The notes: generated by a model not told the origin, from the sequence alone. Shown: positions 1-8,240, counted from the stretch's first letter. The stretch is 64,000 bases of DNA from Terriglobia bacterium (GCA_020073525.1 JAIQFA010000011.1:1-64000); one strand, 5' to 3'. Translations and numbers: made by a program.

Positions 1-2
1 GG

Positions 3-164
3 GATTTGGCGCCAAAGAACTTGCCGCGGCTGGAACAGGAGACGGGGGAAAAGTTGGTTGGTCGGGTGGGCGGCGCGGTGACGCTGGCCGTTGGCATGGC
101 GGACATCTTTAGCAGGTTTATGAGAGGGCTGACCGGCTACTGGTACCACTTCCACGCCATATAA
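3..164 (+). pseudogene. cstA: carbon starvation permease CstA, internal fragment
   Basis: The frame opening at base 3 encodes a stretch with the CstA hallmarks [10 protein letters not shown] followed by GYWYHF, which in intact CstA precede the AIMFEALFILT transmembrane segment. Here the frame leaves the family pattern just after YHF and stops at 162-164. CstA is an inner-membrane peptide/pyruvate-type permease of about 500-700 residues, so only one loop and helix boundary survive. The next gene's conserved sequence starts at almost the same point in another frame. The fragment is therefore either a deletion remnant or one side of a chimeric assembly join. The upstream part lies outside the window. 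Family call is confident; status as a true pseudogene is not. Confidence 0.75.
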
Positions 165-1350
165 CCAAAAGCAAATCGCGCAAGCGGATTTGGATCTTGG
201 CTCCTCGGGCCCACTGCTTTTGCCCGATCAACCCGGTCTCTACCCGCACGAACTGGTGGCGGGAGGAAAAGAAGGCACCCTCTACCTGGTCAACCGCGAT
301 AACGAGGGGCAGTTCAACTCCGACACCGACGATGTCATCCAAACCATCCCCCACGCCGTGGCCAGTGAAATCGCCGGTGTTCCTTCCTACTGGAACGGCA
401 GTGTATACATGGGCGGAGACGTGGACTATCTCAAACAGTACTCTTTGGTCAACGGACTTCTCACGCCGGGGCCGGTATCTCAAACCACCGTCCTCTTTGG
501 CGGCGCCGGTCCGGCTTCCACCTCGATTACTGCGAATGGAAACCGCAGTGGCATCCTTTGGGCGATCCGGCACACAACTGCGGCCCTTTTCGCCTTCGAT
601 CCAAACAACCTCGCCACCAAGTTCTACGACAGCACGCAAGCACTGAAGGCCCGCGACAAATTGGTTACGGTGACCCGCTTCGTCACTCCCACCATCTCCA
701 ACGGCAAGGTGTATGTCGGCGGAACGGCCGCCCTGGCGGTGTATGGACTGCTGCCGTCACTCTCGGTGGGGACGGGCAATAATCAGACCGGCGTGGTAAA
801 AACCGTTTTGCCCGTGCCGTTGACTGTGGTGGCCACCGATGCCTATGCTTCTGGGCCGCTCGCGGGCGTGCCGGTAACCTGCAAGGACGGAGGAGTGGGA
901 GGCGTCTTCCTTCCCAGCGCAACCCAGACCACGGACGCGAAGGGAACCGTGACGTATAGCTATCAGCTTCCTTCCAAGCCGCGCGCTCTGGCCATTACCT
1001 GCTCCAGTCTGGGTTATACCAGCGCGTTGTTCAGCGAAACGAGTACAACTGGCCCTCCGGCGCGCATGACCATCACTTCCGGAAACCGTCAAATCGCTCC
1101 GCCCAACACGCCGCTGCCAGCACCCTTGGTGGTAAAAGTGGTGGACTCCAATGGTCTTGGCGTGCCAGGAGTGACCGTGACCTTCTCAGACAACGGCGCC
1201 GGCGGGACGTTGTCTGCGTCTTCGGTAATCACCAGTGCGGTTGGAATTGCCACCACGCAATACACAACCGGCCCCAATACCGGCAAGATCTCCATCACTG
1301 CCTCGACAGCGGGAGTCGCGTCGGTAAACTTTGTTGAGACGGTGCAGTAG
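154..1350 (+). CDS. beta-propeller/Ig-like secreted protein, 5'-truncated
   Basis: The frame stays open from about base 133, but family-like sequence starts near 154 (TPYNQ, then DLDLGSSGP). The first half (to about residue 200) resembles the last blades of a PQQ/BamB-like propeller, with motifs such as [13 protein letters not shown] and NGKVYVGG. The second half holds two Big-1-type Ig-like repeats, each with a pattern like [12 protein letters not shown] or [15 protein letters not shown] followed by a T-rich strand. Such proteins are normally exported and begin with a signal peptide and more blades. These are missing because the gene abuts the CstA fragment out of frame, so there is no credible native start. 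The product, if made, would lack its export signal. Exact function unknown. Confidence 0.6.
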   Translation, partial: TPYNQKQIAQADLDLGSSGPLLLPDQPGLYPHELVAGGKEGTLYLVNRDNEGQFNSDTDDVIQTIPHAVASEIAGVPSYWNGSVYMGGDVDYLKQYSLVNGLLTPGPVSQTTVLFGGAGPASTSITANGNRSGILWAIRHTTAALFAFDPNNLATKFYDSTQALKARDKLVTVTRFVTPTISNGKVYVGGTAALAVYGLLPSLSVGTGNNQTGVVKTVLPVPLTVVATDAYASGPLAGVPVTCKDGGVGGVFLPSATQTTDAKGTVTYSYQLPSKPRALAITCSSLGYTSALFSETSTTGPPARMTITSGNRQIAPPNTPLPAPLVVKVVDSNGLGVPGVTVTFSDNGAGGTLSASSVITSAVGIATTQYTTGPNTGKISITASTAGVASVNFVETVQ

Positions 1351-1363
1351 CGAGGATTCTCGT

Positions 1364-1386
1364 AGAGACGCGGCTTACCGCGTCTC
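1364..1386. terminator. palindromic hairpin between convergent genes
   Basis: A perfect 9-bp stem (gagacgcgg / ccgcgtctc) with a 4-base loop lies between the convergent genes ending at 1350 and 1419. It belongs to a dispersed hairpin family also seen at 11934, 25308 and 32757. There is no clear T-run, so a bidirectional terminator role is inferred. Confidence 0.5.
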
Positions 1387-1418
1387 CCGACCGTGTAACA
1401 CTGATGAGGCCCGGCCGT

Positions 1419-2351
1419 TCACCTCAACAATATTCTGCGCGCTGACAGGTGGGCTCCCGTCAGCAGCAACATGCCCGACAGGAACGCCCAGAACATCAGG
1501 CTGACCGAGATCGCGAAGGGCCCATAGATTTCCGCAAAATTCAACCGGGGCAGCGCGAAGATATAAACGTACTTCAACCCCTCCGACAACAATCCCATGA
1601 AAACCGCCGCTGGCAGGACGCCTTGGGCAGGAACCTTGCCATTCGGCAACAGCCAGTAGACGAGGAAGAAAATCGCAATGCTGGCGCCGATCGAACAAAC
1701 TTTCATGGTGATGAAATCCACCAGAGACACATACCAGGCGCCATACCCGTGCAACGCGCTTCTCACGATGGCAACATTTCCGGCGGTCAAACCTACCGAG
1801 AGCAGCGCGAGCGATCCGCAGGCAAACACCAGCCCGAGAGAAATGAGCTGATTTCCCAAGTAAGAGCGGTTATTGCGGAATCCCCAGACGCGATTCAGCG
1901 CCACTTCCAGTGGCAGAAAAATTCCCGTGGACGTGATCAGCAGCATGACCAGCGAAAATACTTGCGCCTGATGGTGCGCTCCCACTAAAGCGTTGAGGTT
2001 GCGAATGACGAACTCCTGTCCGGTCGGCAGCGAGTCGCGCAACAGCGCCTCGATCACCCCGTACATCAACTGCGAATGAAAGACGTACCGGGTCAAAGTC
2101 ATCAGTAGCAGGAGGAATGGGAAGAACGACAAAATAGCGTTGGCAGCGACCGAGAAGGCAAATGTATGCACCTCGGTCCGGAGCAGATAACGGGCGGTCG
2201 AGCGCACCAACCCTTCGGTCGGAGACGCGTGAAACTCCCCCCGGCCCTTCTTCTGCGGAAGCTCGATAGGAGTAATGGAAGACACTGGTTTCTCAAATAT
2301 TATCAAATACTTACAGTTTCTTGCCGCAGCCTGCGGGTGCCTGCTTGGCAC
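1419..2351 (-). CDS. YihY/BrkB family integral membrane protein
   Basis: A 310-residue polytopic membrane protein. About six hydrophobic helices run from near residue 65 (FSVAANAILSFFPFLLLL) to the C-terminus. The N-terminal part has the family feature in which a short amphipathic helix is followed by the first membrane segment, and the tail is the typical AISVSLMFWAFLSGMLLLTGAHL with ALPRLNFAEIYGP before it. This family (formerly mis-called ribonuclease BN) has no firm biochemical role; transport or envelope functions are suspected. The annotated GTG start gives an N-terminus of about 45 polar residues; a shorter start is possible. It stands alone, convergent with the propeller gene and divergent from the cold-shock gene. 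Confidence 0.8.
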   Translation of the reverse strand: MPSRHPQAAARNCKYLIIFEKPVSSITPIELPQKKGRGEFHASPTEGLVRSTARYLLRTEVHTFAFSVAANAILSFFPFLLLLMTLTRYVFHSQLMYGVIEALLRDSLPTGQEFVIRNLNALVGAHHQAQVFSLVMLLITSTGIFLPLEVALNRVWGFRNNRSYLGNQLISLGLVFACGSLALLSVGLTAGNVAIVRSALHGYGAWYVSLVDFITMKVCSIGASIAIFFLVYWLLPNGKVPAQGVLPAAVFMGLLSEGLKYVYIFALPRLNFAEIYGPFAISVSLMFWAFLSGMLLLTGAHLSARRILLR

Positions 2352-2732
2352 CCGCGTCTTAAATTGAGCCTTGGAGTCATGTTCGTTTCCCCTCCATTCT
2401 CCGCAACTTCGCTCTTGCTAAGTGCAATCTTCCTGCTATTATCTGGTGCTTCGTCAAGCCGCACTGGTTTGGCGAGAGTGTGGGATTGACGTTTCTGTGT
2501 CAGCAGTGCGATATCGCGCCCTAGTCTTCGCGGCTCCACCGTCTTTCGTCGCGGGCAGCCCTCCGACGAAATACAGGGGAGCCGTTTCTATTGGTGTGGT
2601 AGCGCACGCGCACGGCGACGCCAGTTAATAAATTCTTACCGTTGCTTCGAGGGGGTGTCCTGGAGCGAGTCCCAGGGCAAACAAACAAGCGGCGGAAGAA
2701 TAATTCTTAGCGGAGGCGAAAGGAGTTTCTTT
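2352..2732. other. intergenic region with cold-shock leader
   Basis: This 381-base stretch separates the divergent BrkB-like and cold-shock genes. I see no coding signal in it. It carries a plausible promoter at 2415-2442, which would give the cold-shock mRNA a leader of nearly 290 bases. Long structured leaders are typical of cold-shock transcripts, but no specific RNA fold was worked out. Confidence 0.4.
2415..2442 (+). promoter_or_regulatory. candidate sigma-70 promoter for csp
   Basis: TTGCTA at 2415-2420 and TATTAT at 2437-2442, separated by 16 bases, match the housekeeping consensus at 4/6 and 5/6 positions. Pattern match only. Confidence 0.35.
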
Positions 2733-2939
2733 GTGAGAGAGAAGGGTACTGTGAAGTGGTTCAACGGGGCGAAGGGATACGGATTCATCCAGCGCTCCAC
2801 GGGCGAGGATGTCTTCGTGCATTTCTCAGCCATCCAGGAGAATGGTTACCGCTCGCTGAATGAAGGCGAGACCGTCGAGTTCGATCTGCTCAAAGGCCCC
2901 AAGGGCTTCCAGGCGGGCAACGTCGTGCGCGCGGCATAG
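2733..2939 (+). CDS. csp: cold-shock domain protein
   Basis: A 68-residue single-domain OB-fold nucleic-acid chaperone. It begins [19 protein letters not shown] and contains both RNA-binding motifs: RNP1 (KGYGFIQ) and RNP2 (VFVHFSAI). The frame is open further upstream, but the GTG at 2733 is the right start: it gives the canonical CspA N-terminus and has an aggag ribosome-binding site 7 bases upstream (2721-2725). Cytoplasmic; melts RNA structure in the cold or during growth transitions. A strong intrinsic terminator follows 20 bases after the stop. Function from family knowledge; start from sequence. Confidence 0.93.
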   Translation: MREKGTVKWFNGAKGYGFIQRSTGEDVFVHFSAIQENGYRSLNEGETVEFDLLKGPKGFQAGNVVRAA

Positions 2940-2959
2940 AATTCTCCAACCAGTTCGCA

Positions 2960-2989
2960 AACCCTCTCAGCATGTTGAGAGGGTTTTTT
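2960..2989 (+). terminator. intrinsic terminator of csp
   Basis: Perfect 10-bp stem aaccctctca / tgagagggtt (2960-2969 and 2976-2985) with a 6-base loop, running directly into six T residues. Confidence 0.92.
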
Positions 2990-2990
2990 A

Positions 2991-3070
2991 TTGAATCATT
3001 GGGTCATTGAGTGATTGAATCATTGGGACGTGGGTCAATGATTCAATCACTCAATGATTCAATGACTCAA
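2991..3070. repeat. long inverted repeat built of TCAATGATT words
   Basis: Two 35-base arms (2991-3025 and 3036-3070) pair at 32 of 35 positions around a 10-base loop. Each arm is itself a run of variants of a 7-8 base word (tcaatga, tcaatcac, ttcaatga). The right arm covers the stop codon and last codons of the glycosylase gene ending at 3067. Confidence 0.85.
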
Positions 3071-3690
3071 TCACTCATCGTTTTCACGTCCAGGCTCTTC
3101 CACAAATACCAGCACGCAATCGATCGGTACGGAGCCCAAGGTTTTGCGATCTTCTCCATCACGGCGGGCTTAGGCCACTTGCGCTTCTTGTAGTGTTTTT
3201 TGATGGCCGCTTGCACACCATAATCGCCGGTCGGCAGAATGTCTGGTCGGCGCAACGTGAACATCAGGAACATGTGTGCCGTCCACACGCCGATACCCTT
3301 GACTTGGGTCAGATGCGCGATCACCTCCTCTTCAGGCAATTCTGGCAAGCGCTCGAACTCCAGCAAGCCCGCCGCGGTCTTCTCCGATAGGTCACGCAGA
3401 TACGCGGTCTTCTGCCGCGACAGCCCGACGCCGCGCATTTCCGCATCGGTAAGTTTGAGAATTCCTTTCGGCGTCAGTGGGTCGCCCGCAGCCGCGGTAA
3501 AGCGATTGAAGATGGTCACGGCCGCTTTGCCGTTCAGTTGCTGATAGAGGATCGCCTCGGCCAAGGCATGAAACGTAGGCTCGCCAAACTGCATGCGGCA
3601 CGGCCCGATCCGCTCAATAATCGCGCCCAGCACCGGGTCCGCCTTTCTGAGGTGATTGATCGCCTTGCGATGATTGCTCTTCTTCTCCAA
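3067..3690 (-). CDS. DNA-3-methyladenine glycosylase II-like (HhH-GPD)
   Basis: A 207-residue base-excision DNA repair glycosylase. The helix-hairpin-helix is LTQVKGIGVWTA (about residues 127-138) and the catalytic aspartate is D156 in TGDYGV. The upstream helix with FHALAEAILYQQLN (about 40-53) is typical of the AlkA-like branch. There is no C-terminal iron-sulfur cysteine cluster, which argues against EndoIII/MutY. Expected to excise alkylated purines such as 3-methyladenine in the cytoplasm. The last residues (TMSD) are encoded by the inverted repeat at 2991-3070, so the C-terminus has been shaped by that element. Confidence 0.88.
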   Translation of the reverse strand: MEKKSNHRKAINHLRKADPVLGAIIERIGPCRMQFGEPTFHALAEAILYQQLNGKAAVTIFNRFTAAAGDPLTPKGILKLTDAEMRGVGLSRQKTAYLRDLSEKTAAGLLEFERLPELPEEEVIAHLTQVKGIGVWTAHMFLMFTLRRPDILPTGDYGVQAAIKKHYKKRKWPKPAVMEKIAKPWAPYRSIACWYLWKSLDVKTMSD

Positions 3691-3794
3691 TTTTCTCTCC
3701 AGAATCTAGATGGGCCAAAAGTTTACCACAAGGGCGAATACAAAGCGAACAAAAGACTGGGCTGGGGGAGTGGCTAAGAGCTAGAAGTTGTTTC

Positions 3795-4451
3795 TTACGA
3801 TGGAAAGTGAAAATGCACGTCGTGCCGGGAAGCGACCGGCGTGCCATCGAGCGTGGCGGGTTGGTAGTGCCAGCGGCGAAGCGTAGCCTCGATCTTTTCG
3901 TCGATCCCGTGGCCGATCGCCTGCACGATTTTCGTCTCCACCACGTTGCCCTGCGAGTCGATTGTTACCTCAATGACAACATCGCCGACCAAGTCCCGGG
4001 GAAGCTCGCGGCGGTCCACCGGAGGATCTGGATACACCACCGGGTACGCGACGTGAACTTCATGGCCGGTGACCGGCCCGTCAATCATGGTGCCCAGTGG
4101 AGATCCGGCGTGGGAATTGTGATCGCCGGCCTCCGTATCGGCGATGACCGGCTGGGGCTCTGCGGCAGGCTTTGGCGTCTGGGAGAGCAGGCGTGGGCGC
4201 TGCTTGGTCAGGCTCGTCGGGAACAGCAGCTTGGCCGCGTCTGCATGCGTGTCATCATTCCCCGGGGGTGGGTAAATCAGTTGGTAGCTGTGGGCGCCGT
4301 CTCCATAGGCAAGCCAAGCCGGGTTCAACTCGATGATCTTGGGATTATGAAACGCGATCACGGCGAGCAGCACCAGGTGCGCGGCCACCGACACTCCTAC
4401 CGCGCGATACCGCCGCAATCCCGAACTCGTTGCCTGAAGACCCGTAAACAC
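3795..4451 (-). CDS. TonB family protein
   Basis: About 218 residues from the proposed GTG start at 4451, which has gggag a few bases upstream. An open frame continues to 4694 but runs through a repetitive element (4547-4740), so the longer protein is probably not real. A basic N-terminus leads into one membrane helix (VSVAAHLVLLAVIAF), then a proline-containing periplasmic linker, then a C-terminal TonB domain with GDVVIEVTIDSQGNV and the closing WHYQPATLDGTPV. Such proteins pass proton-motive energy from ExbB/ExbD to outer-membrane receptors. No exbBD lies nearby. A TonB-dependent receptor is encoded at 27971. Confidence 0.8.
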   Translation of the reverse strand: MFTGLQATSSGLRRYRAVGVSVAAHLVLLAVIAFHNPKIIELNPAWLAYGDGAHSYQLIYPPPGNDDTHADAAKLLFPTSLTKQRPRLLSQTPKPAAEPQPVIADTEAGDHNSHAGSPLGTMIDGPVTGHEVHVAYPVVYPDPPVDRRELPRDLVGDVVIEVTIDSQGNVVETKIVQAIGHGIDEKIEATLRRWHYQPATLDGTPVASRHDVHFHFPS

Positions 4452-4546
4452 GACACTCCCTAGCTTACTGGATTGACGTGCTGAGAGAGAAAAGGTTTTT
4501 GGGTAGGAGTTCCGGCTAATGAAAGGCGTGAGGTGTGGCTCGCAAA

Positions 4547-4740
4547 CCGTCCTCAGGACTGCGTGGAAGCCCTGAGGACTGCGCCTGCGCTCCCAAGACT
4601 GCGACAGTACCGGGCCCCAGCCGCGAAGCGGCTGAATAGGAAACCCGGGGCGTAAGCCCCGGGTAGTCGAGAGTGGAAAGCCTGAGTCCCGCAAGGGACG
4701 GCACCTAGCCGACGACAGAGACTCGGCAGGGACTGCACTA
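4547..4740. repeat. compound intergenic repeat with several hairpins
   Basis: This stretch between the TonB gene and the zinc-ribbon gene contains a direct repeat of ctgaggactgcg and three clear hairpins: cagccgc/gcggctg, acccgggg/ccccgggt and gtccc/gggac. The region 4452-4761 holds no other gene. A long open frame across it is a by-product of the repeat. Confidence 0.7.
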
Positions 4741-4761
4741 TGTCACGACAAGCGGGCCAGC

Positions 4762-5205
4762 CTACTTGCCAGCCTGTTGCTCGGCCATGTCGCCAATCAC
4801 GGGCAGCTTGAACATCTGTCCCTGATAGGCCTTGAGCACCAGAATCAGCCAGATTACAAAGAATGCCAGGCCCATCAGTGGCCCCAGCAGAAACGCCGCT
4901 GCCCAGCCCAGAAATGGGATGTGGCCGAGGAATGCCAGGGCGATCCAGAGTACGGTCCAGGCGATCGCAAAAAAGATGGACTGAAAGGAATGGAAGCGTA
5001 CGAACCGCTTCTTGTTGAACGGCTCCAACACCAGAAAAATGATCGCCGGAATGATAGTCACGTAAGCCAGTGCTCCAGCCACGTTGTCGGTGAGTCCGGC
5101 GGCCGCAGGTGCGACCGTGCCCGCGCCGGGTGCGACGACGCCAGCACACTTCGGACAGGCAGCTCCCTCTGCGAGCTGCGTTCCACAAGTTGGACAAAAA
5201 GCCAT
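4762..5205 (-). CDS. zinc-ribbon membrane protein (DUF4870-like)
   Basis: 147 residues starting at the ATG at 5205, which has an aaaggagg site 7 bases upstream; the open frame extends beyond but without such support. An N-terminal zinc ribbon uses C4, C7, C17 and C20 (MAFCPTCG ... CPKC). After a Pro/Ala/Gly-rich linker come three or four membrane helices with the NKKRFVRFHSFQSIFF segment between the first two, which is typical of the DUF4870/Tic20-like group. Function is unknown; the zinc ribbon probably faces the cytoplasm. Confidence 0.8.
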   Translation of the reverse strand: MAFCPTCGTQLAEGAACPKCAGVVAPGAGTVAPAAAGLTDNVAGALAYVTIIPAIIFLVLEPFNKKRFVRFHSFQSIFFAIAWTVLWIALAFLGHIPFLGWAAAFLLGPLMGLAFFVIWLILVLKAYQGQMFKLPVIGDMAEQQAGK

Positions 5206-5262
5206 TGAGGCCCTCCTTTGAGAGACGACACGCACGTTATCAGAACACCTGCTGGGGCGCAA

Positions 5263-5296
5263 TGACGGCGTGACGGGCTGTGACGGCGTGACGGGC
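5263..5296. repeat. two tandem copies of tgacggcgtgacgggc
   Basis: Identical 16-base units at 5263-5278 and 5281-5296 with an 18-base period. Confidence 0.9.
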
Positions 5297-5420
5297 ATCG
5301 AGGACTACCCGCCCCTCCGTTTCTTTCCCTGCGCGCAGCTCGAAAGAGGAGGGCGGTTGGCATCATTAGAAATGCTAATCAAATAACAATTAATTATCAC
5401 TTCTGGTTACCAACGCTCTC

Positions 5421-5429
5421 TGCTATATT
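5421..5429 (+). promoter_or_regulatory. possible extended -10 element
   Basis: tgcTATATT fits an extended -10; a weak -35 (ttctgg, 5401-5406) lies 17 bases upstream of the hexamer. It would serve the gene at 5513. Confidence 0.35.
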
Positions 5430-5512
5430 TCCCTGGTTCTGGGCGCGGTTTTGAACCGGATTAACTTGAAAGCTTCGCGCTCGCAGGGTGCAGGGGGAGC
5501 CGCGTCAACTTT

Positions 5513-6262
5513 ATGGGCCGCATCACAGTTCTTTTTCTTCGCCGCTTGTGGCTGCCCGCGCTCGTCTTCAGCGCCTTCTGCCTGCTCTGCGTCGCGGTGT
5601 ACATGAGGCTGGAGGGGCTGCGCGCCATCGACGCGTTCTTCTGGATCTTTCATCCCCATTCGATCGACTACCGCTCGGTCCGTACCGCCACCAAGCTGTT
5701 TTCGATTTTTGTGTACGTGGGAGTGTTCGCCTTTCAGGTGTGGATCGCGGAGCGGGTATTGGTCACAATCTTCAACCGGCAAGGTTTGGAGGCCTGGAAA
5801 TCCATGGTCAACGACGCCAACATCGCGAAACTCAAAGATCATTTCATCATCTGCGGATACGGCCAAGTCGGCCGGACCGTCGTCGATCAACTCACCCGTC
5901 TGGAGATTCCGTTTGTGCTGATCGAGACCAACGAAGGACTATGCCGGGAACTGCTGAATGACCGCGTGCTGGTGATTCAGGGCGATGCCAAGCGCCACGA
6001 CGTGTTACTGCAAGCGGGTATTCAGCGGGCGCGCGGCATTTGCATCGTGATCGACAGCGACGCCGACAATCTCTACATCACCGTCACCGCCCGCTCGCTG
6101 AATGCCAAGGCAAAGATCATCACGCGGGCCGGCCAGCAGCGTTATGCCAATGCGATTCGCAACTCGGGTGCCGATGAAGTCATCATCCCGGAATACGAAG
6201 GTGGCCTGATGACAGGACGAATGATCCAGAAATACTATCCGGCACAGGGAAGTCTGGAATAG
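5513..6262 (+). CDS. ion-channel-like protein with TrkA-N (RCK) domain
   Basis: 249 residues. Two membrane helices (about 9-31 and 62-86) flank a short re-entrant-like segment, followed by an NAD-binding Rossmann RCK domain starting at about 108 (FIICGYGQVGR, acidic residue near 138, then VIQGDA). The layout matches two-helix Kch/MthK potassium channels. However, where TVGYGD should stand between the helices the sequence reads FHPHSIDYRSV, so the potassium selectivity filter is absent. The protein may be a non-canonical channel or a regulatory or sensor subunit. RCK domain assignment is firm; transport function is uncertain. Confidence 0.75.
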   Translation: MGRITVLFLRRLWLPALVFSAFCLLCVAVYMRLEGLRAIDAFFWIFHPHSIDYRSVRTATKLFSIFVYVGVFAFQVWIAERVLVTIFNRQGLEAWKSMVNDANIAKLKDHFIICGYGQVGRTVVDQLTRLEIPFVLIETNEGLCRELLNDRVLVIQGDAKRHDVLLQAGIQRARGICIVIDSDADNLYITVTARSLNAKAKIITRAGQQRYANAIRNSGADEVIIPEYEGGLMTGRMIQKYYPAQGSLE

Positions 6263-6278
6263 AAGGAATTGGCGATCA

Positions 6279-6320
6279 TTGTTTGCCCGCTTGTTGCTTG
6301 GCCGGTATCGGGGCAAACAA
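6279..6320 (+). terminator. hairpin downstream of channel-like gene
   Basis: A perfect 10-bp stem ttgtttgccc / gggcaaacaa (6279-6288, 6311-6320) with a 22-base loop, 16 bases after the stop. Only a short T stretch follows, so terminator function is tentative. Confidence 0.45.
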
Positions 6321-6488
6321 ATTTGGAGCCAGGTTTACGGCAACTGTGTCCGACTGCCCAGGGTGTCGTCCCCCTCAAACAGCAGCGTCCAACCGAAAGC
6401 AATCGGACACTTCGCCGCGCGCGGCGCCATGAACGGAGATGGAAGAAATATGGCGCCGGGCAAACTTTGCTGACCTCGTCGTGCGCGA

Positions 6489-6791
6489 TCAGGAACTCTC
6501 CGCCATTACATCGTGTGCGCTGATCGTCTCCAACACGGCGGCAATCGCGTACCCTGCCTCAGTTGGATCTGCAAATCCGCACGCGAAGATCGCACTGGCG
6601 ACGAGTTCACTGAGTTCGGCTTTCGGTAGATATTCCAGTGCCCCCAGGGATTCGTCGAGCTCGTGCAGCACGATCAACAATTGCGCCACCCGCTTGTCCT
6701 CGATGCGGACCCTCGAGTTCTTGTTGAGCTCTGTGTTGGGCCGCATGGGTCCGGAGGCAAAATCGAGAAACGGGTCACCTGTTTTGTTCAT
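6489..6791 (-). CDS. hypothetical protein
   Basis: 100 residues from the ATG at 6791, which has agaggt just upstream; an earlier in-frame ATG at 6851 lacks comparable support. The protein is soluble and mostly helical in appearance (RVAQLLIVLHELDESLGAL, then AELSELVASAIFACGF), with no motif I recognise. The opposite strand is also open but encodes a Ser-rich sequence typical of an antisense shadow. Isolated gene; no function proposed. Confidence 0.5.
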   Translation of the reverse strand: MNKTGDPFLDFASGPMRPNTELNKNSRVRIEDKRVAQLLIVLHELDESLGALEYLPKAELSELVASAIFACGFADPTEAGYAIAAVLETISAHDVMAESS

Positions 6792-7001
6792 CTTTACCTC
6801 TCTGCTCCGCGCTCGCAGGAATGCGCGGCGCTTGTCTCTGTCAACGTTCATGTCGATCGCCCGCCGGTCAAAATGAATTATTGGGACCCACTCTCCATAG
6901 CCGGTCAGCGTTTGTTCCGCGGCCGCCGTTACGCGATGGACTTCACAAGGTAGTCCCAGCCTATCGGTCAGGCGAAGGTTGTCAGGCAGCAGTGTGGGTT
7001 T

Positions 7002-7310
7002 TCAGATCAGAAACGTGCACAGGAGATTCTGGAGAGAATGCGGATCACGACTCCAAGAGGCTTCCGCCGATTTCTGCTTGGGCGATTGCGAGGTGAGGGC
7101 GCGCGCCGCTTTCCGTGCTTGCTTCGGCAGGATCAGCGCAATGATCGCAGGACGGACGAAACGGAAGCCAGAAACGACCGAAGGCGCTTGATTGATGGGG
7201 GTGTCAACTTCGTTATAGGAAGTCTCGGGTTCATCACTCGACGGAATGGCGGACACGCATAGAACCGCGCTCAGCAAGACCAGAACGAAAGCCCAAATTC
7301 CCAGCCTCAA
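7002..7310 (-). CDS. small exported hypothetical protein
   Basis: 102 residues from a TTG at 7310. This start is chosen because cggaggt lies about 6 bases upstream and because it places a signal peptide or membrane anchor right at the N-terminus (MRLGIWAFVLVLLSAVLCVSA). The mature part carries the pattern ETSYNEVDTPINQAP followed by a basic tail. The SYNE-DTP-NQAP pattern is one I associate with short exported proteins of acidobacteria, from memory only. Function unknown. Confidence 0.55.
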   Translation of the reverse strand: MRLGIWAFVLVLLSAVLCVSAIPSSDEPETSYNEVDTPINQAPSVVSGFRFVRPAIIALILPKQARKAARALTSQSPKQKSAEASWSRDPHSLQNLLCTFLI

Positions 7311-7602
7311 CGCCCACCTCCGTGGATGTAACGATAGCTCATAATTCCGCGTTGTCAATGTACAAAGACGATGATTACGATGACCGGTAGTAGCCGTCTG
7401 GCGGGCCATGCGGAGCAATTGCCGGCAAATCATAGCAGACAATGTCCTGTGTTGCTGGAGACGGAAGAATCCGGTGCAGCTCCGGTTTTTTGCTTGAGCC
7501 TTTGCCCGGCAGCCCCGTTCCCACTATCATTCCAAGTTCGGACTGTAAATCAGACGAAGCAGGGAATTCGCCCCCACTAATTCCCGCTCTTGAAAGGCAC
7601 GG
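7311..7602. other. divergent intergenic region
   Basis: No gene recognised. A short GC-rich stem followed by six T residues lies near 7472-7493 on the plus strand, but no gene precedes it. Confidence 0.3.
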
Positions 7603-8166
7603 ATGATCACCATTGTTTCGGGACTGCCGCGTTCGGGCACATCACTGATGATGCAGATGCTGGATGCGGGCGGGTTTCCGGTTCTCTCCGACGGCGAGCG
7701 CAAAGCCGACACCGACAATCCTAAGGGCTACCTCGAGTGGGAGCGCATCAAGCAGCTTCCGAAAGATCCGAGCCTGATTGCCGAGGCCGAAGGCAAGGTG
7801 GTCAAGGTCATCTCGCAACTGATTCTGTCGCTGCCCATGGACCACGAGTACCGTATCGTTTTCATGCAGCGCCCGCTACCCGAGGTCCTCAAGTCGCAGG
7901 ACGAAATGCTGCGACGCCGCGGCACCACGGACTCAGGCGGCGATACATCGGCGATCGAAGAGGCGTTTCAGCGCCACCTGGTCGAAGTGAGCAGATGGCT
8001 TGCGGGCAAAACGAACGTGAAGGTATTGCGCGTGCATTATCACCGCGTGCTGCGCGAGCCGAAAGCAGTCGCCGAAGAAGTAGCCGCATTCTTGCAGGCG
8101 CCGCTCGACATCGCAGCCATGTCCGGACAAGTGGATGGCACCCTGTATCGCAATCGCATGAAGTAG
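7603..8166 (+). CDS. sulfotransferase family P-loop protein
   Basis: 187 residues. The N-terminal GLPRSGTSLM (about 7-16) is the 5'-phosphosulfate-binding loop of PAPS-dependent sulfotransferases. A later segment with RIVFMQRPLPEVLKSQ (about 84-99) matches the strand/helix carrying the 3'-phosphate contact (usually an R and S pair). It is shorter than typical sulfotransferases (250-300 residues), and the acceptor-binding part is reduced. The likely activity is transfer of sulfuryl groups to an unknown acceptor; a related nucleotide-binding role is possible. A single gene with an acgg-like upstream element. Confidence 0.72.
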   Translation: MITIVSGLPRSGTSLMMQMLDAGGFPVLSDGERKADTDNPKGYLEWERIKQLPKDPSLIAEAEGKVVKVISQLILSLPMDHEYRIVFMQRPLPEVLKSQDEMLRRRGTTDSGGDTSAIEEAFQRHLVEVSRWLAGKTNVKVLRVHYHRVLREPKAVAEEVAAFLQAPLDIAAMSGQVDGTLYRNRMK

Positions 8167-8240
8167 CGCGGAGAGGGCGACCTGTTGTTCGGACCGTCCC
8201 CCTCGGCGTCGGGTCGCAGGGTAAGAGAGCCAGCTGGAAT

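Larger units (their letters stand above)
5206..5512. other. divergent intergenic region
   Basis: No gene is seen in these 307 bases. They hold a tandem repeat (5263-5296), an AT-rich tract around 5370-5400 and a possible extended -10 promoter at 5421-5429 for the channel-like gene. Confidence 0.4.

Noticed and set aside
6439-6876. Plus-strand open frame opposite the 100-residue hypothetical
   Set aside because: Ser-rich sequence without ribosome-binding site; the minus-strand frame has a better start and composition.
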